From Pegea sp. RAD2-039 (taxonomy: Eukaryota > Chordata > Thaliacea > Salpida > Salpidae): a stretch of 64,000 nt of DNA. Of the stretch, positions 1-14,300 are shown piece after piece. The notes beneath the pieces were generated by a model. The model was given only the letters and a program-made list of their open reading frames with translations, did not search any database and was not told the origin of the DNA. The position numbers were made by a program, and so were the translations under genes. The stretch is from positions 620,001 to 684,000 of the forward strand of contig JAQGEQ010000213.1 in NCBI GenBank assembly GCA_034620365.1, given 5' to 3'. The first letter of the stretch is position 1. Every line of letters begins with the position of its first letter.

Positions 1-3000
1 TTCCTTTAATTATTTTTATTTAAGTTTTGATGTACATGTTTTGAAAAAGTTAATATACAACCAAATTTTTACGAAAACAACTTTGTTTTAATTTTGAAAT
101 TATACATTCTATCTTTTTTCTCAATAAACGAATTTCATAAATACTTCCTGTTATTTGCTATGAGAACTATAAATTTTATATTGTATGTTGATAGTTTTAT
201 TTATCTAATTTATTGAGTTTTTTCATGGCTCTAACAGTAATATGATACGTTAAAAATACATTTTTATTACATAATGAAATGAAATTGATCGTGAAAGAAT
301 AAAGCTATATCAGTATTAAAAACTTTTAATTGATAGTTATGGCGAAATAAATTATAAGAAACATAGAAAGTGCAAATTTTAAGTAATAGGAGACAGTTAT
401 CTATAAGTTTAATTATTTAAGGTTATTATAAAACTTTATTATAGATGATAAAATTAATCATATATCAGTAAATTGTGTTTAGTTCATTTTTAAGCTTATC
501 TTTATTATATAAAATTCTTGTGATTCTTGACAAATACTTGAGAAATAATGAGAAACAAATATGAGATAAGTTAAATACAATTGATTTAACTGCACATATT
601 TCATTCAAAACAACGTTGGATTAGAAAAAAAGTTAATGATAAGAAATTCGAGAAGTTATTTTTCTGTGTTTTGGTTGAATTATTCAAACAATAAAAATAC
701 CTGTTCAACTTTTTTCAGCTATATCAGGTTCATCATTGTTTTTAGTATGATCAGATCACTCTTTTTTATGAGTTGTTCACCATTCTATTGTTTAAATTTT
801 TGTTTTCAATATACTAATTAGATCCAGAAAAAAAACTTTTGTTTGAAAGCTATATTTGTCTATCATTTTACAAATTAGAGATACCTTTAAATTAGAATTA
901 AATATTATCTTTAGCTTACTTCCATTATTTATAATTATAGTTATCAAACGAAATAAATATTTCTTCAACAGCTTCTACGTTCTTTGTGTACGAAATTTGA
1001 AAAGCTTTTACAATTATTACTTTAGCTTATGCAATGAAATCTAAACTCAGTTAAAGGTTGGATTCAATTTTGATTAGTTAGTATATCATCAAATAAAAAA
1101 TAAGCTTTAAGTTAAAGGTAGAACAAAACAAAGATTTAGATCTTAAAGTTACATCTCGTTAATTAACGTTTGCTACTAATTAATTTTCAAGTGATATTGT
1201 GAACTTATTTATTCGTATGAGCATAATATCATCTGCAAAAGTGTTGTTGCTTTTACAATATTATAATAGTTATTAGTTAGTAACAGTTTAATACGAGTGC
1301 AATTAAAGAAATAAAGAATACATTATGTTGAGTACTTAAAAAATAAACATTAAATAACTTTAAAAATAAGTTGAAAAAATTTGCTTTGAACGCTTTTAAT
1401 AAAATAAATAAAAATAAAAGCATAAAATAAACTGAAACCATTTTTGCAGGTACGATATCTACATTAATTTAATAGAAATAAATAAATAAAGGGTTAGTAG
1501 TTTTACCCTGATAGTTAATTGGAAACTTCAAAAGTTACTTTTTCAAAGCTTATTTCCTTTTCTGTCTGCTTAGGTGTGTGATTGAATTAGACGGAGAAAA
1601 AAGCTTCGACTGAATGTAGATGTAACATTAGAAGATAATAGCTTGATGCTCCCTATATTTTGTTCTAATATTATTGGGAGACTACAATATCGTTTGTGAT
1701 TTAATCATTTTGATTATGTCACTTTTACTGGGAAGAAACATTAAATTTGCAATGATACTTACTTTATAGGGCTAACTGCACCTGTATTTACTTTTAATTC
1801 AACCATTTTAGAAATCATAATGAGTCAATGGTTTCTTTGATAGTTATCGATGGTAATTTTGAACTATTCTATCATCTTTTAGTTACTAAACAACTGTAGA
1901 ATAAAATTATCACATAAACTGAAAAATGTTCAGCTCAAATGCGAATTTTTGAAATACACTAATAATGTAAAAGAAAGTTACTACTGTATAAATTTATTAA
2001 TCCATTATCTCTGAGCTTATTCATTTTGTAAGCTAACAAAAATCTTAAGCTAGTTTACAAAGTAATCTGCACTTCACTATAAATATTCTCAAGATATTTT
2101 CCTATTAGTAAACTAAATTAAACTATTAAAAAACAAAAGTAAAGTTTTCTTTTCTTAATATTTCAATTAAAATCTTAAAAAATGAAAGAGCAATCATATT
2201 TTTATTGAATTCAGGATCATAATTATCGAATTTATAATTGAAAATTTTAAGCTAAGACGATGCTTCAAATGAAATTAGAGTTTATTTAGTATCAACAATT
2301 AAATTTCAAAAACTTTTGAAAATTTTTTTTCTTTTTAATTTGAAAAATTACAATTTTATGAACATAATGTTGAAATTTTAGCTTTTATTGTTTATTTAAA
2401 CATCTAATGTATTTTAAGTGCTAACAACCATGTTTACTCATTAACTGAAGATAATTTAGGATTTGATGGAATTGGATGCGCTTACAGTATACTAGATAGC
2501 AGCAAGTTTCTTCAACTTCACCATAGAAGTTTAAAGTTCAATATTTTCTCTGAAGTCAAATATTTGTTTTTTTTTTGGAATTCATCACTCTTTCTTTTTT
2601 ATAATACTTAGCAGTTTGACTTGAACACTTAATGATTATTTTTTTGTAGTTTTCTAAAAGTTTTTTTGTTTTAAGTTGAGAACCTTAGAAAGTAATAAAG
2701 ATTTAAAAAATCTTTTGGGTTTTTATTTTATCTTATTGGAAGCTAACCGACTATCTAAGTAAATGTATCTGAATTGATGATGGCAGAAGAATAATAATGT
2801 AATTTGATACACGGTTTAAAAGAACAATCTAATCGTTGTCTGTAGTCTTACTACCATTTAAAGATAATAAAAACTGATAACAAGTCTGCTAACTTAATTG
2901 AAAGTAATTTATATTATGGTAGGAAGAGGTAAATAAAATATTACCATTTTAAGATAGATGTGATGAAAGTAAAAACTTTTTAATTAGGTTTTAAGCAACA

Positions 3001-4563
3001 AGAAGGATTTACTCGTTGCTATGGAATATAAAAATATGTAAAAATTCTAAACATTTTCTCGACTAAAACAGAATATGTTTAATATTAAAAAAATAGCACT
3101 TGTAAGTTTGCTTTGATCACTTTAATTAAGTTTTTAAACTTTAAAGGAAACCTAAACCTTACAAATTACAAAGAAAATGATTTGATTCACCTGATTTTAA
3201 TATATGTTACGTATAACTCCATCTTCACAAGATTTGCGAGAAAAGCGAGCAAAGAAAAGCAAATGCAGAAAAATTGTGTACCAAAAACAATTATCATGAG
3301 TAAAACAAATTTATCTAAAACAACAATTTTCCCACACAGTATAACCAGTAAAAAGAAGTATTGTGGGCTTAACAAATAATTTAGTTTTAAAAGTTTTACA
3401 GAATACCAATTTGTTGATAAAAACTTGTTCGTCTTTTCATTAGAGTCTTTTCGTTCACCCAAAAGTTTGTTTACAAATGATTATCAAAAATAAATAAATA
3501 AAATGAGCTCATTGTAGAAATAAAAAACTTTTGCATTTGACAGTTAAAGTCTTTTTAAAAACAGTAAAGCTCAGAAACTTTAATCATTGCAAAATAATCT
3601 TACAAAAAATTATTTGTTAGTAATAGCATTTACGCTAATTAACTAAAAATCATACAAGGATTAACAATTCATAAATTTCTTTCTTTAAAAGAGTTATGAT
3701 TTTTTTAAAATTCATTGTTATTTTTAGAATCTACAATTTCGAAATATTCAATTTCTTAATACTAAATTGTAATTTTGTTTTTTCCATGAACACGTATAAC
3801 TAATACAACTAAAGTTGTTGTTATCATTTCAGTTTCATAACTTAAAAGAAGCTAAACAATTTCTTTAGGTGCTAATTTTGCAGTTTATGAAATTTGTGGT
3901 TCATTTTTACTCAATCTTACAAAGGAAAAACAGTTTGCAAAATATCAACCACAATACAAAATAAATTTGAGGGGAACACTTCTAGCTTTGCGTAAGTGTA
4001 ACATATCAAACAAATAAAAAGCAATATAAATCAATTTATCGCAAACATACAAGCTAGAAGTACAGAGTAAAGAAGTAAAATTCATTTTCTAAGCACTTCA
4101 AAAAGCGATAAGGCTTAAAAATTCAAAAATCTTTCTTCATATACATAAAAAAATGTGTTTATAATCTGCAAATAAACTATTTATAATAAAATAGTAATTT
4201 TGTGGAAGTATCTGATAAAATGCCCTTGAAGTCTGTAAAATCCGACTATAAAACTAACCAAACTAAGAACTATAGAAAAAGTTACTGTTAATATGCTGCA
4301 AAATCAGTTTCATAAAACTTTTGCTTTGAAATCAGTGCAATAAAACTTCAGATTGAAGTAGTGTTTCAGAACTAGGGTAAAAAAAAAAACGATTTCAATA
4401 CAATCAAAATAAGTTGATATAGCAGACTGATTTGTAAATCTCGTTCGTCAGCAGAAAAAACAAACAATGATAGTTCATAAGAACTTACCAATATGAAACT
4501 TTGGACAAGTACACGAAATCACCCAAAATTGTTTCAGATCCTTTGTAGTCACAGAAAAAGTAT
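1..4563. other. AT-rich flank, no recognised gene
   Basis: This is sequence downstream of the homeobox gene, which runs on the minus strand. The open stretches here are short (under 105 codons), rich in Phe, Ile, Asn and Lys as expected from random AT-rich DNA, and several start only at non-ATG codons. No domain, splice-bounded exon, RNA gene or repeat unit was recognised. The part nearest 4,563 should contain the 3' UTR of the homeobox gene, but I could not place a poly(A) site. Confidence 0.6.
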
Positions 4564-5379
4564 TCATCTTCTAAGTTGATGAGGGGGAAGTACCGAAGGT
4601 ACAGCAGGAGCAAAAGGATTGAATGGTCGGACTTGCAAGGGATTTACTGATGTAGAAGGCATAGAAGACATCAAGCTAGTACTTGCTGTTCCGAGATTAG
4701 GAAACAGTTTTTGGTTGAACTGCTGGTTTCGAAGTATAACCTCAGATAACAAATTGTGTTGATACTCACTACCCTTATCCCAGGGTATAAATGAAGCAGA
4801 AGTAACTGAAGCCTGGGATGGACTTCTGTAATCATTTTCACCGCTTGAACGATCTGCTACAACTGACGATGACAGCCCAGAAGTGCTAGGTGGAGAAGAA
4901 ACTTCCGGTGAAATTCCTGGACTTGGCTCACTTACGTGAGGACTCAAACTAACAGTTGGATGTTGTTTTGGAGACGCAGCAAGTTTGTTCGATGAGGTTG
5001 GTGAGAAGTCGGTTGAAGTGATTGGAAGATGTAGACTGGAAATGTGGGGAGTGAGTAAGCCAGGAGGACAGTACGTTCTAAATTGCGTTTGTAATAATCT
5101 CTGTTTGTTGGCAAGATCCTCGGAAACAAACTGATCATGAGTCATGGAAGGTTGAAGAGCAAATGATCCAGGAAAAAGTGGATAATGTGATCCGCTAAGA
5201 GAAGGCATTTTTGGAAAACGATCAAGCATAGGAAAGTATCGATTTGGAGCAGGTTGTGCCGGATAAAGTCCTCCATAAAATCCTTGCATTGCAAGAATAT
5301 TTTGATGATTCAGAACTTCCCACTCGCTTAAATATTCTCTCTTATATTTCGTTCTTCGATTTTGAAACCAAATCTTGAT
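4564..5379 (-). CDS. Homeobox gene exon 4: end of homeodomain and C-terminal tail
   Basis: The acceptor TTTTGCTTAG precedes 5379 and the reading frame opens at phase 0 with IKIWFQNRRTKYKR, the third (recognition) helix of the homeodomain, positions 45-58. A Pro-, Ser- and Thr-rich tail follows, with an aromatic/proline patch (MQGFYGGLYPAQPAPNRYF), and ends at TGA 4566-4564. The exon supplies 271 codons before the stop. The low-complexity Ser/Pro tail is typical of transcription-factor regulatory regions. I recognise no further domain in it. The alternative start at the Met coded at 5289 would lack the homeodomain and is rejected. Confidence 0.92.
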   Translation of the reverse strand: MKIWFQNRRTKYKREYLSEWEVLNHQNILAMQGFYGGLYPAQPAPNRYFPMLDRFPKMPSLSGSHYPLFPGSFALQPSMTHDQFVSEDLANKQRLLQTQFRTYCPPGLLTPHISSLHLPITSTDFSPTSSNKLAASPKQHPTVSLSPHVSEPSPGISPEVSSPPSTSGLSSSVVADRSSGENDYRSPSQASVTSASFIPWDKGSEYQHNLLSEVILRNQQFNQKLFPNLGTASTSLMSSMPSTSVNPLQVRPFNPFAPAVPSVLPPHQLRR

Positions 5380-8300
5380 CTAAGCAAAACATGATGAAGA
5401 TATGGAAATGGATGCAATTTTTTTTCACTGTTTCAAACTTTTTATTTATGTAACTTCAGTTTACGATATTTAATATTTTCTCCCCTTAAGTATTTTAGGA
5501 ATTTTTTTAGAAATTTAAATGAAAATTAGAAATAACAATTCTGCAAGCAAAGTTTAGAATAAACAAAATAAATTTTTTTTTGTGGTTTCATTTGATTGGG
5601 TTTCATTTGATAAATAAGCTTTTATAATTAATAAAAAAATTTCAAAGCTAAATCAAATCAAGATGAAATAAAAAATCTTTTCTATTATCATTTGATGATG
5701 AGAATTTTTACAACAAAGGTAATTTTTACAAAAGTTGATAGTGATAATATTAAAACTGAAAATTTTTGTTTCACAGAAAAACTTGAAATACAGAACAGCT
5801 TATCAAAGGTTTTTAGTGGACGCTACAAATAAATGTGATATCATCTATAATTGGATAGTAAAGTTCAAAGTTGAACTAGACAAACTAAACTTTAATCATT
5901 ATTTTTCTCTGAAAAGAATTTTCTTCTTTAAAAAATTTTGTGGATATAAAAATCATTTAATCATTAATAAACAACAAAGCAATTTGACGCTAAAGATCGA
6001 TTTTGAAAAGAATTGGAGGACAGCTTATATTCACTCTATTGGCTGACTTAACATTTTGTATTAACTTCAGCTAAACAACAGAACTTTTTTTATTACCAAG
6101 TTAAGACATCATGCTTTTTTTTCAACGTATAAAAATATGTTTTTGTTTGTTTATCAAAGTTTTTAAAGGAAGAATATAAAAATGGCGACAACAGTAGTTG
6201 CTATCAAGAATTTGTACAAATACTGAAATTTATAATACCAAATATTTTTTAAGGGAATGTTATAAAATAAGTCTACAATATTACAAACATTTAATTTAAA
6301 CTCAAAATAATTGATATCACATTATAGTTTTGAACAAAATTGAATGTTGTTTAGCTATGATTGCTTGTCATAAATACCAATTTTGCATTCTATATCAAAT
6401 ATAACAATGAATACAAGCTATGTTATACAAGCTTACCTGGGTTTCAGTTAAACTAAGAGCACTGGAAAGTTCATGTCGTTTAGGAACTGATAGATATTTG
6501 TTCGAATGAAATTCATCTTCTAATCGTTTGATTTGTTCTGGCGTAAAAGCAGTTCTCGGTCTTTTCTTTACCTCACTCCCGACTGGATACCGAGAAATAT
6601 TCTTCGTTTGTTCATTCTTTTCTGAAAAGTTAGAAAATCCGGTTTCAATGATTTTCTTATTTCTTATAAAGATCAAAACTTAGATTTATTTCAATTTTAG
6701 TTTTTAATGCAATATAAACTAGTGTCATAAATAAATCGATTATTTCATAAAACCAAATAATTTTCGTTAATATTTTCTAATGTGAAGTTAAACTTTGAAG
6801 AAAAACCTCAATTACTTAATAACAGCGTGAAAAGTTTGTTTAAACTTGTTAATCGCAATCATTTCTTAACCGAAAAATTTACAAAATCAGATGCTGTACT
6901 ATTTGTGAAAGATATTGTAAGGCTGGAAACTAAATAATCATTTGTTTGCGTATTTAAACTATCAATCAAATTGCGCACCTTGTACTGTTAGATATCAAAT
7001 TTATAAGCCTTGCTTGATGTCTTAAACGATTTAATTTATGTAAGAGGGTGTATTAGAAAGCAATAAAATAAGAACACAAGAAAATTATAAATATCTATAG
7101 CATCTATAAAAAGTGGAATTTTCAAAAGCGAATCGTGAAATGATTTTATTGGATAGAAAGAATGTAACTTCTGCAACTGTTTTTAGAGGCAATGCAAAAT
7201 CTTACCCTAAAGCAGTAAAAAAAGCTCTTTACATTTTCATTCCATTTGTGTCAGTTAATCTAAATCAAGTTCGATTTTCGTTTTTGTAGCAACGCAAATA
7301 AAGAAATATACTTTCTGAGAAAATGACCTACGGTGGGCACTATTTTAGGAAGCAAATTGCTTGTAGAAACTTTCTGATAGAAAATTTGTGAAAAAAATGG
7401 TTTAAATAAAAGTATTTTACAATTTCATACGTTAGAGTAGTGACTCTTACACTTTGTAATTATAATACTGATCACTTTTCACTGTAGGAAAGGAAAGCAA
7501 TTAATAAATAGTGAAATGACAAGAAACATGCTTCGAAAAGGTTCAAAAAAACTCAACTAGTCAACGGAATAAATTTCATTTTAATTAATTTTATACAAAT
7601 AAAATGCTAAGTTTGTTTAGCAGTTCAAACATCGTTAGTATCAATATTCATAGAAATAAAGTTTTTTATATCTTTTTAATAATTAAACATGTCTATTTGA
7701 TGATCCAAGCATCTTTAAAACAAGAAAAACGGTTTCTATAACGATTTTGAAGTTTTTATACAAACTCAAGTTGAACAAGTGATTTAATTGTTAGCTTTGA
7801 TATTAAATTGTAAAATGAAATGAATTGTAAAAAATAAAAACATAAAATAAATAAAATCAGGTAAACATACTTTTGTAACTTTTTTTTATAGTATTAAAAA
7901 AAGATTTTAATCTGATTAAGAGAGTAATTAGAGAAATCCACAGGAAAACTGCTGGTTGCTAAACTAGCTTACTAAATATTTAAAATAAGTCAGATTTAAG
8001 CGTAAAAATGTTAAAAGTTTGTTTCATCAATTAAAAAATCAAAAGCGAACAAATTAGTTTAAATACTTTAAATACCATAAGAACTAATCAAGTTAAAATG
8101 CGACAAATAACTTGTATAAATATACTTTGCACCTGCTTTTAACGTATCTACTTTCATACAGTACTCAATTGATACGTCATGATATTCCTAATTTCACACT
8201 TTCTAAAGCACCTGGGTTGCTGTCACCCGCCGTTGAAAATAAAATACCCACTTCAATTTTATTATGAACTAAAGTATTTTTTTCTCACGACCATTCCTCT

Positions 8301-11300
8301 CAGGCTGAATTTTGAGACAAGATTACAAAATGTGAACAGCTTATGAAGATGACACCAAGTAAAGATCAGTTCAAACTGTTTATATTTAAGTCTTTTTGAC
8401 GCTAAATTTGAATTCGTTTTGGCGACTGAATTTCTATTATCTTTTGTCAACGGTATTTACCGATTTAATACTTTGAGTTATTAAAGTTATTTCAGAATAT
8501 CTTTTTTAAATTAAACTTAAGGAACTTCAAGATAAATGTGTAGGTTGCCTTGATTTGTTGTTTTCTTAATTAGATTTATATTTATTATATTTATTACACC
8601 GAGCTTATTACACCTTGCTTAATAATAATAATGATATTTATTAAAGATATATATAAAAGCTAGCAGAAACGTGATGGAGATAATTTCAGATTAGCTTTTA
8701 AAGCTGACAGCTATTATTAGATTTCAACTTAGTGACACTTTTTAATATGGGTTTATATTGTATTCTTCCCATGAAAGTCAGATTTCAGACATCAGATGAG
8801 GATAATTGTCTCTAAAGTTTATTTCAGGATCATAGTAATAAAAGGTAACAAAAATTCAAGTTAATGTCATTTTTATATATCGCAGCATTATTAATAGCTC
8901 ATCAAAAGTAGTTTCAAAGTGAAGATTTTCTTTCATCATTTGTAGTAAAGATATTAAGCTAAGTTTTAAATCTTGTTACTCTTACAAATGAAGCGAGAAG
9001 ATTTTGGGTTATAAGTCTTTAAGCTTTGGAACATTTTAATGTTTTTATTGAATTACTCATGTTTTGCAAATTGCTGTTTTATTCTCAGGTTGTGTTTAAC
9101 TGTCATTCAACAATCTGTATTTTGTAAAAGAAACATTTTAGAAAGGTGTATTGAAAATAAGAAAACACATTTCATAAATATACAAAAACAATTTGTTCTA
9201 ATTTTGATATTTAATTTTCTAAATTGTTTTTAATCTTTCATTATAGCTGACAGATTTGATTTTAATAAGAAAATAATTATGATTTCAAAAACAGTAGTTT
9301 CGTATCAAACGTTACTTGCATCAAATTTTACTTCTAAAGTAACTTTTTTATTATTATTAATTATTAAGATTATTAAATTTTCATTTTAGATACATTTTTT
9401 CAAAATAAGTTTAAAATATTTGCTGATTAACAAAAAGAACTTTAATTTTTGATCAAAATTAGAAAACAAAAACCTTGATGATGATGATTACTGCCCAGAA
9501 TTTTTCCATTTTCCACTTTTTTCATATTCCAACTGTCCACTTTTGTCTGGTCTGAGCCAAATGTCTGAGCAGGCTTACTGGGATCACAACTTCTTTGCAG
9601 AGTTGTAAAATCTTCTTTTTTTACTCGTAAATTTGAGTTTTCTAAATGTGACAGCTTGGGGTTTACTAAATGGCTCGGCTCGTTCATAATTCCTGTAAAT
9701 TAAAAAAAAATAGATTATTGGCAATCAAGCATTCAATTTTTAATATTAAGTTTCCTAAAATTGAAATTATTTAAAAGAAGAAATACTAAACTATAACAAT
9801 TTAACTAAAAATAACATAAATGCAATAAAGACAAAATTAAAAAAATTTCAGTTTATCTTGACAATATTTATGATAAACTAAATAGACTACTGTCATGCAA
9901 ATAATAAAACTGAACTAAAGTTTTATGAAAAACAGTTTTAAGCTTTGAAATATAATCAAATCAGATTTTTTAATTAAATTAAAATTAGACTGAACTAATT
10001 TTGTAAATTTTTTACAAAAACGAATTGATTATTATAACGGGTGTTAGTTGAAGCAAATGATCAAACAAAGAAATCGCAATTCGTCTCGAAGCTAATTTAA
10101 TCAAAATCCAATAATATTTTGCGCCATTTTGTTTTCACGCTTGAATGAGGAACTTTTTTCAGCACTAACACCAAAAATCTTTTCCAAAACAAAACATCGG
10201 AAAATATTTATTGGATGCAACAAATAAGCTTGCTCTTTATTTCAAAATATCCTCTAACATTTTTTATGAAGTGACATATGATAACGAAAGTGAGAAAAAT
10301 CAAATCTTTCTATCAAGTGTCCCAAAATTAGAAAAACTTTTTATTACCCCCCTCCCATCTCCCCTTGCTTCAAATTTTTGTTTTTATTTTTTCATCAAAG
10401 TACAGCAAGGTTTTTGTTTTTATTAAGATTATTTTGCAAAGAAACTATGTTTTTGTTTTGTGATTGTAATCAATTGTCTACAAACACCAGATAAATCAAT
10501 CCATTTTATTCTTATTTATATTTAGCAAAAAAGCTCTAAGTACTTTTCATTGTGTTTCACGAAAATTTGCTGAAAACTGAAATTCATATGCTTGTCACAA
10601 TTAAATTTTCAAATAAATCTTTACACTGATTACATGCCTTACAATCAATTACGACCATTTTAACAGTATTGATTAAATTTGCATTCAAAGATATATTTTT
10701 ACTGAACATACGCAATTAACTGCATCTTTTATGAAACATGGCTGCAAAATATAAATCTTTATTTAGGAGTGACAGCTCCAACTTGTGATATCAGCAGCGA
10801 TAGTTTGAATTATTAAGAGCCCGGTTGATCAATCTAGCTTTCGAATTTACAAGATCGTTTTTAATAAATACGCAACTGGGTAAAGCACCTGCATTAATGG
10901 TAGCTCCTGAAACAAATCTTTTGGACGAGCACACACAAATGCTATGAGCAATGAGTTTAGAATAAATTATAAAGTTAAAACAAACATGAAACGGCTGCTA
11001 CAAACTTAATCTATAATAGTTCTTTCTAATTACGCTGTTACGTTTTGTAGTTAGATTTTTAATAACCTAGTAGTTTAAACTCATAGAACCAATATTGTTT
11101 TTATGTCCACCTATAACTACATGAGAAAATAAATGTAAATAAATTAAAAAAGCAGCTAAGAAGCTCAATAATATCACTGAAATAAGCACAAAGTAGTTGT
11201 TTTTGCTCACTTTTACAATTATTTTACTCTTAAACTTTTATTTGAACTGTAAGTAATCAGCTTTTATTTAAGCGTTCAAAAAATTTCACGGTATTTTATA

Positions 11301-14300
11301 CACAATGATAGATTGTTTAAAAGAAATTCAAGCAATTAATAGTCAGGTAATTTGCTCGCACTCTCAAGTAAACACAAATCAGCAGAGTGTGAACCAATCA
11401 CTTAAGTAACACCTGCAATAATCTTTCTTTTTTGTTTACTAATAACACGACTCGTCATTAGAGTTGTTCACACTGCGACCAACGTCACTTAGGCTCACAT
11501 TATTTCTGATGCCACTAAGTTGCAGCAAAGTAATATAAATAATAAGTAGCATTTATCAGCCTTAGACTGATAACATATATTTTTTCTAAACAAGAATAAA
11601 ACATTTTTGAAATCTGTCATTACAAAGTAATTCAAAATCTTTTGATTTTTATCACAGTGATTGAAAACGAAGTAGACTAAAATCTCAATTGAGTCATCAT
11701 AGTTGGCTTCTGAAACTTATTAAAACTTTTTTCTTATGACAATGCCTTTCAGAAAGATTTAAATCAGCCAGCCAAATAAAGAAGATTTGCTGTTATCAGT
11801 AATCAACTAAGACGTCAGTACTTATTTCACTGTGTTATAAAATCTTTCATCATTAATGTTAGTGACTTTAATTTGAATTCTCTGTAAAAGTAAGAAAATA
11901 TTAAAAACTTATTTAATGCACCTTAAAATTTGAAATTCCTCAGCCAATAAAACCAAGCTTGAAAAAGCTTGTCTTACAAACAAATCGTACTCTTGGTAGG
12001 CAAGAATGTCTAAAAGGTGAGCAGCTGTGCGAAGCAAAACACCTACTTTGATCGCAAGCTGCGCACTCTTCTAAGATGTTTTAAAGAGAAAGTACAAGAT
12101 GTTGAATGCAATAGTTATAGACTCATTAAACAATTTATCTTATACATTTATCAATAAAATACTATCTAGTATATCAAAAGTTAATGTAAATAGTTTTATA
12201 ATAATGGGCTAAGGTTTATAAAATGTCATCAACAATATAACGTCTGTTTGTTCGCTTTTGTTATGGCCTCTCAGCTTTATCGAAATCAATCGTTTATTAT
12301 CATTAGATTTTAACTCTTTTTTGCTGATTTCTAGCTGTTATCAAGTGAGATATGAATCTTATATTAGTATTGTAATAAATTAAACTAAATAAATAAAAAT
12401 GCTTCGATGGTTCACCCTGCAGCATTCTATTTTCATATAAAGTCGTATATCAGATTTATTGCTTGAGAAAGTGCATTAAAAAGACCACCAAAGCTGCTTA
12501 CTTCATATGAAGATAAACTGACTTATTGAAGATAAAATTTGGTAATATTGCTTGTAATTATTCAACTTATTGACTTGTGAACAGATAATGAATGCTATGC
12601 AAAATATTTTCAGAGAAACGATTAAGCAAATAATTGATGATTATAACAAATTCTGTGATGAAGAATGATTTTTTTTACTTCTGCGACTTTCTTTTCTCCA
12701 TAATTATAAAATAGATCATTTTAAAGAAAGATTTAGAGATTATTACTACAACAATATACACACCATGAAACTATAACAGTTTATTTATATATTCTTTTAT
12801 CATTGATAATAACTTTCAATATCTTTATTTTTTATTGCCAGTAATACAACTTTTTTAAAGTTGTTTTTTCCAATGGTTTTGTTTATTTTTTATCCTTAAG
12901 TGACAGAAATGTTTCATCAATATCATTTATTTAAGAATAAATAATTCCTGAGGTTTTTGTGGAGTTTCAACTTATTCTATTGCACATATTTAGGGCATTA
13001 CTCATTTCTTTTTTCATGTATAGTTATTTAAATTACAGATTTAAAGCGAATGACAATCTATCATGTGTATTTTACCCATGTAATCACATATTATGGCATA
13101 AACTGCAACCGAAATAGCCAAAAGATGATTTCATAACTTTTACAGACCGAATACTGTTACTTTTTATAGAGAACTATAAGAAGAATGTTTATAGCCTTAT
13201 CTCAACCACACACGAAGTTAAGAATGCATACTGATACAGCAACAAAAACTAAAATGGTTTGAGACATAGGCAATAAAGGGTGTGTTAAAAGTACTAACCT
13301 TACAACAGCTGCATTCTGTACTAGTGATCACATTGCAATGAGATAGACTGTATCTTGCTTATAAGCAGTTAAAATTGTTGAATGATTGAATGAATTTAGT
13401 GGTCAATACTATTTCTTCCCGAAAAGAATTAATTATAGTTGTTGATATCTCAACATAAAACGCCTGCGGCTTATTGTTAACATCTCTTTGCGTCAATTTA
13501 AGCACCTGTCGAATTTTTAGCAACTATTGTAACAAAAAGTGGCTTTTTTTCGATTTATCAAATCACTATTTCTTTTTGTTTATCATTTACTTTCTATGAT
13601 AATCTCAAAGTTTTTCAGCATAAAATTGTGGATCTGTTATAGTCAATATGAAGCTCAGGCCACCAACAACGTGATAAAGAAACTTTTACCTGCTCTCATT
13701 GTGATTGCAACATATGTCCACATCTAATTGTATTGTGGTTTCATTTGAATTGAATGTGAATTAATTGAATTAAAATATCTCACTTTAAGTTTCATTAATT
13801 GCTTTTAATCTTTTTCTAAAGTTTTTAGCTGAAATGGCTATATTTTTTATTACAAATAGGTTTAATTTTCTTTTTTAACAGCGTGTAATATCAAAATCTA
13901 CATTTTATGAAGTCTTAGCAGATAAAATGTTCAGTAAAAGCAAAGTAAGAGGTTTCCTTTGAAAGTTTATAGAAGGTAAAATCATTTATTAAAAGTAATT
14001 TTTGTGATTAACTAGAAAAATGTGAAGCTACCATTAAATTGTTTGTTAATATTTCAATCTAAACATTAAAAGTTTTCGATACACAATAAAGAACATTGTC
14101 TAATAAACTTAAATACTTTTATCACTTTCAGTTAAAAATACTTTTTTGAAAAAATCATTGTCTAAAAATTTATATCAAGTCATTGACTTTAGTACACCTG
14201 CTAAAATTGATTGCTTATCTGCAGGATCAGACAATCTCAGTACTTGTTGTTGAGTATTAAAGCAGTAAAAATTGGATTGAATAATAAATAAATCATTACT

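Noticed and set aside
636-1044. Two plus-strand open frames of about 60 codons near the left edge
   Set aside because: Low complexity (Phe, Ile, Asn, Ser), no domain and no splice context; expected by chance at this AT content.
4944-5138. Second minus-strand open frame inside homeobox exon 4
   Set aside because: It overlaps the confirmed homeobox frame in another phase and shows no domain.
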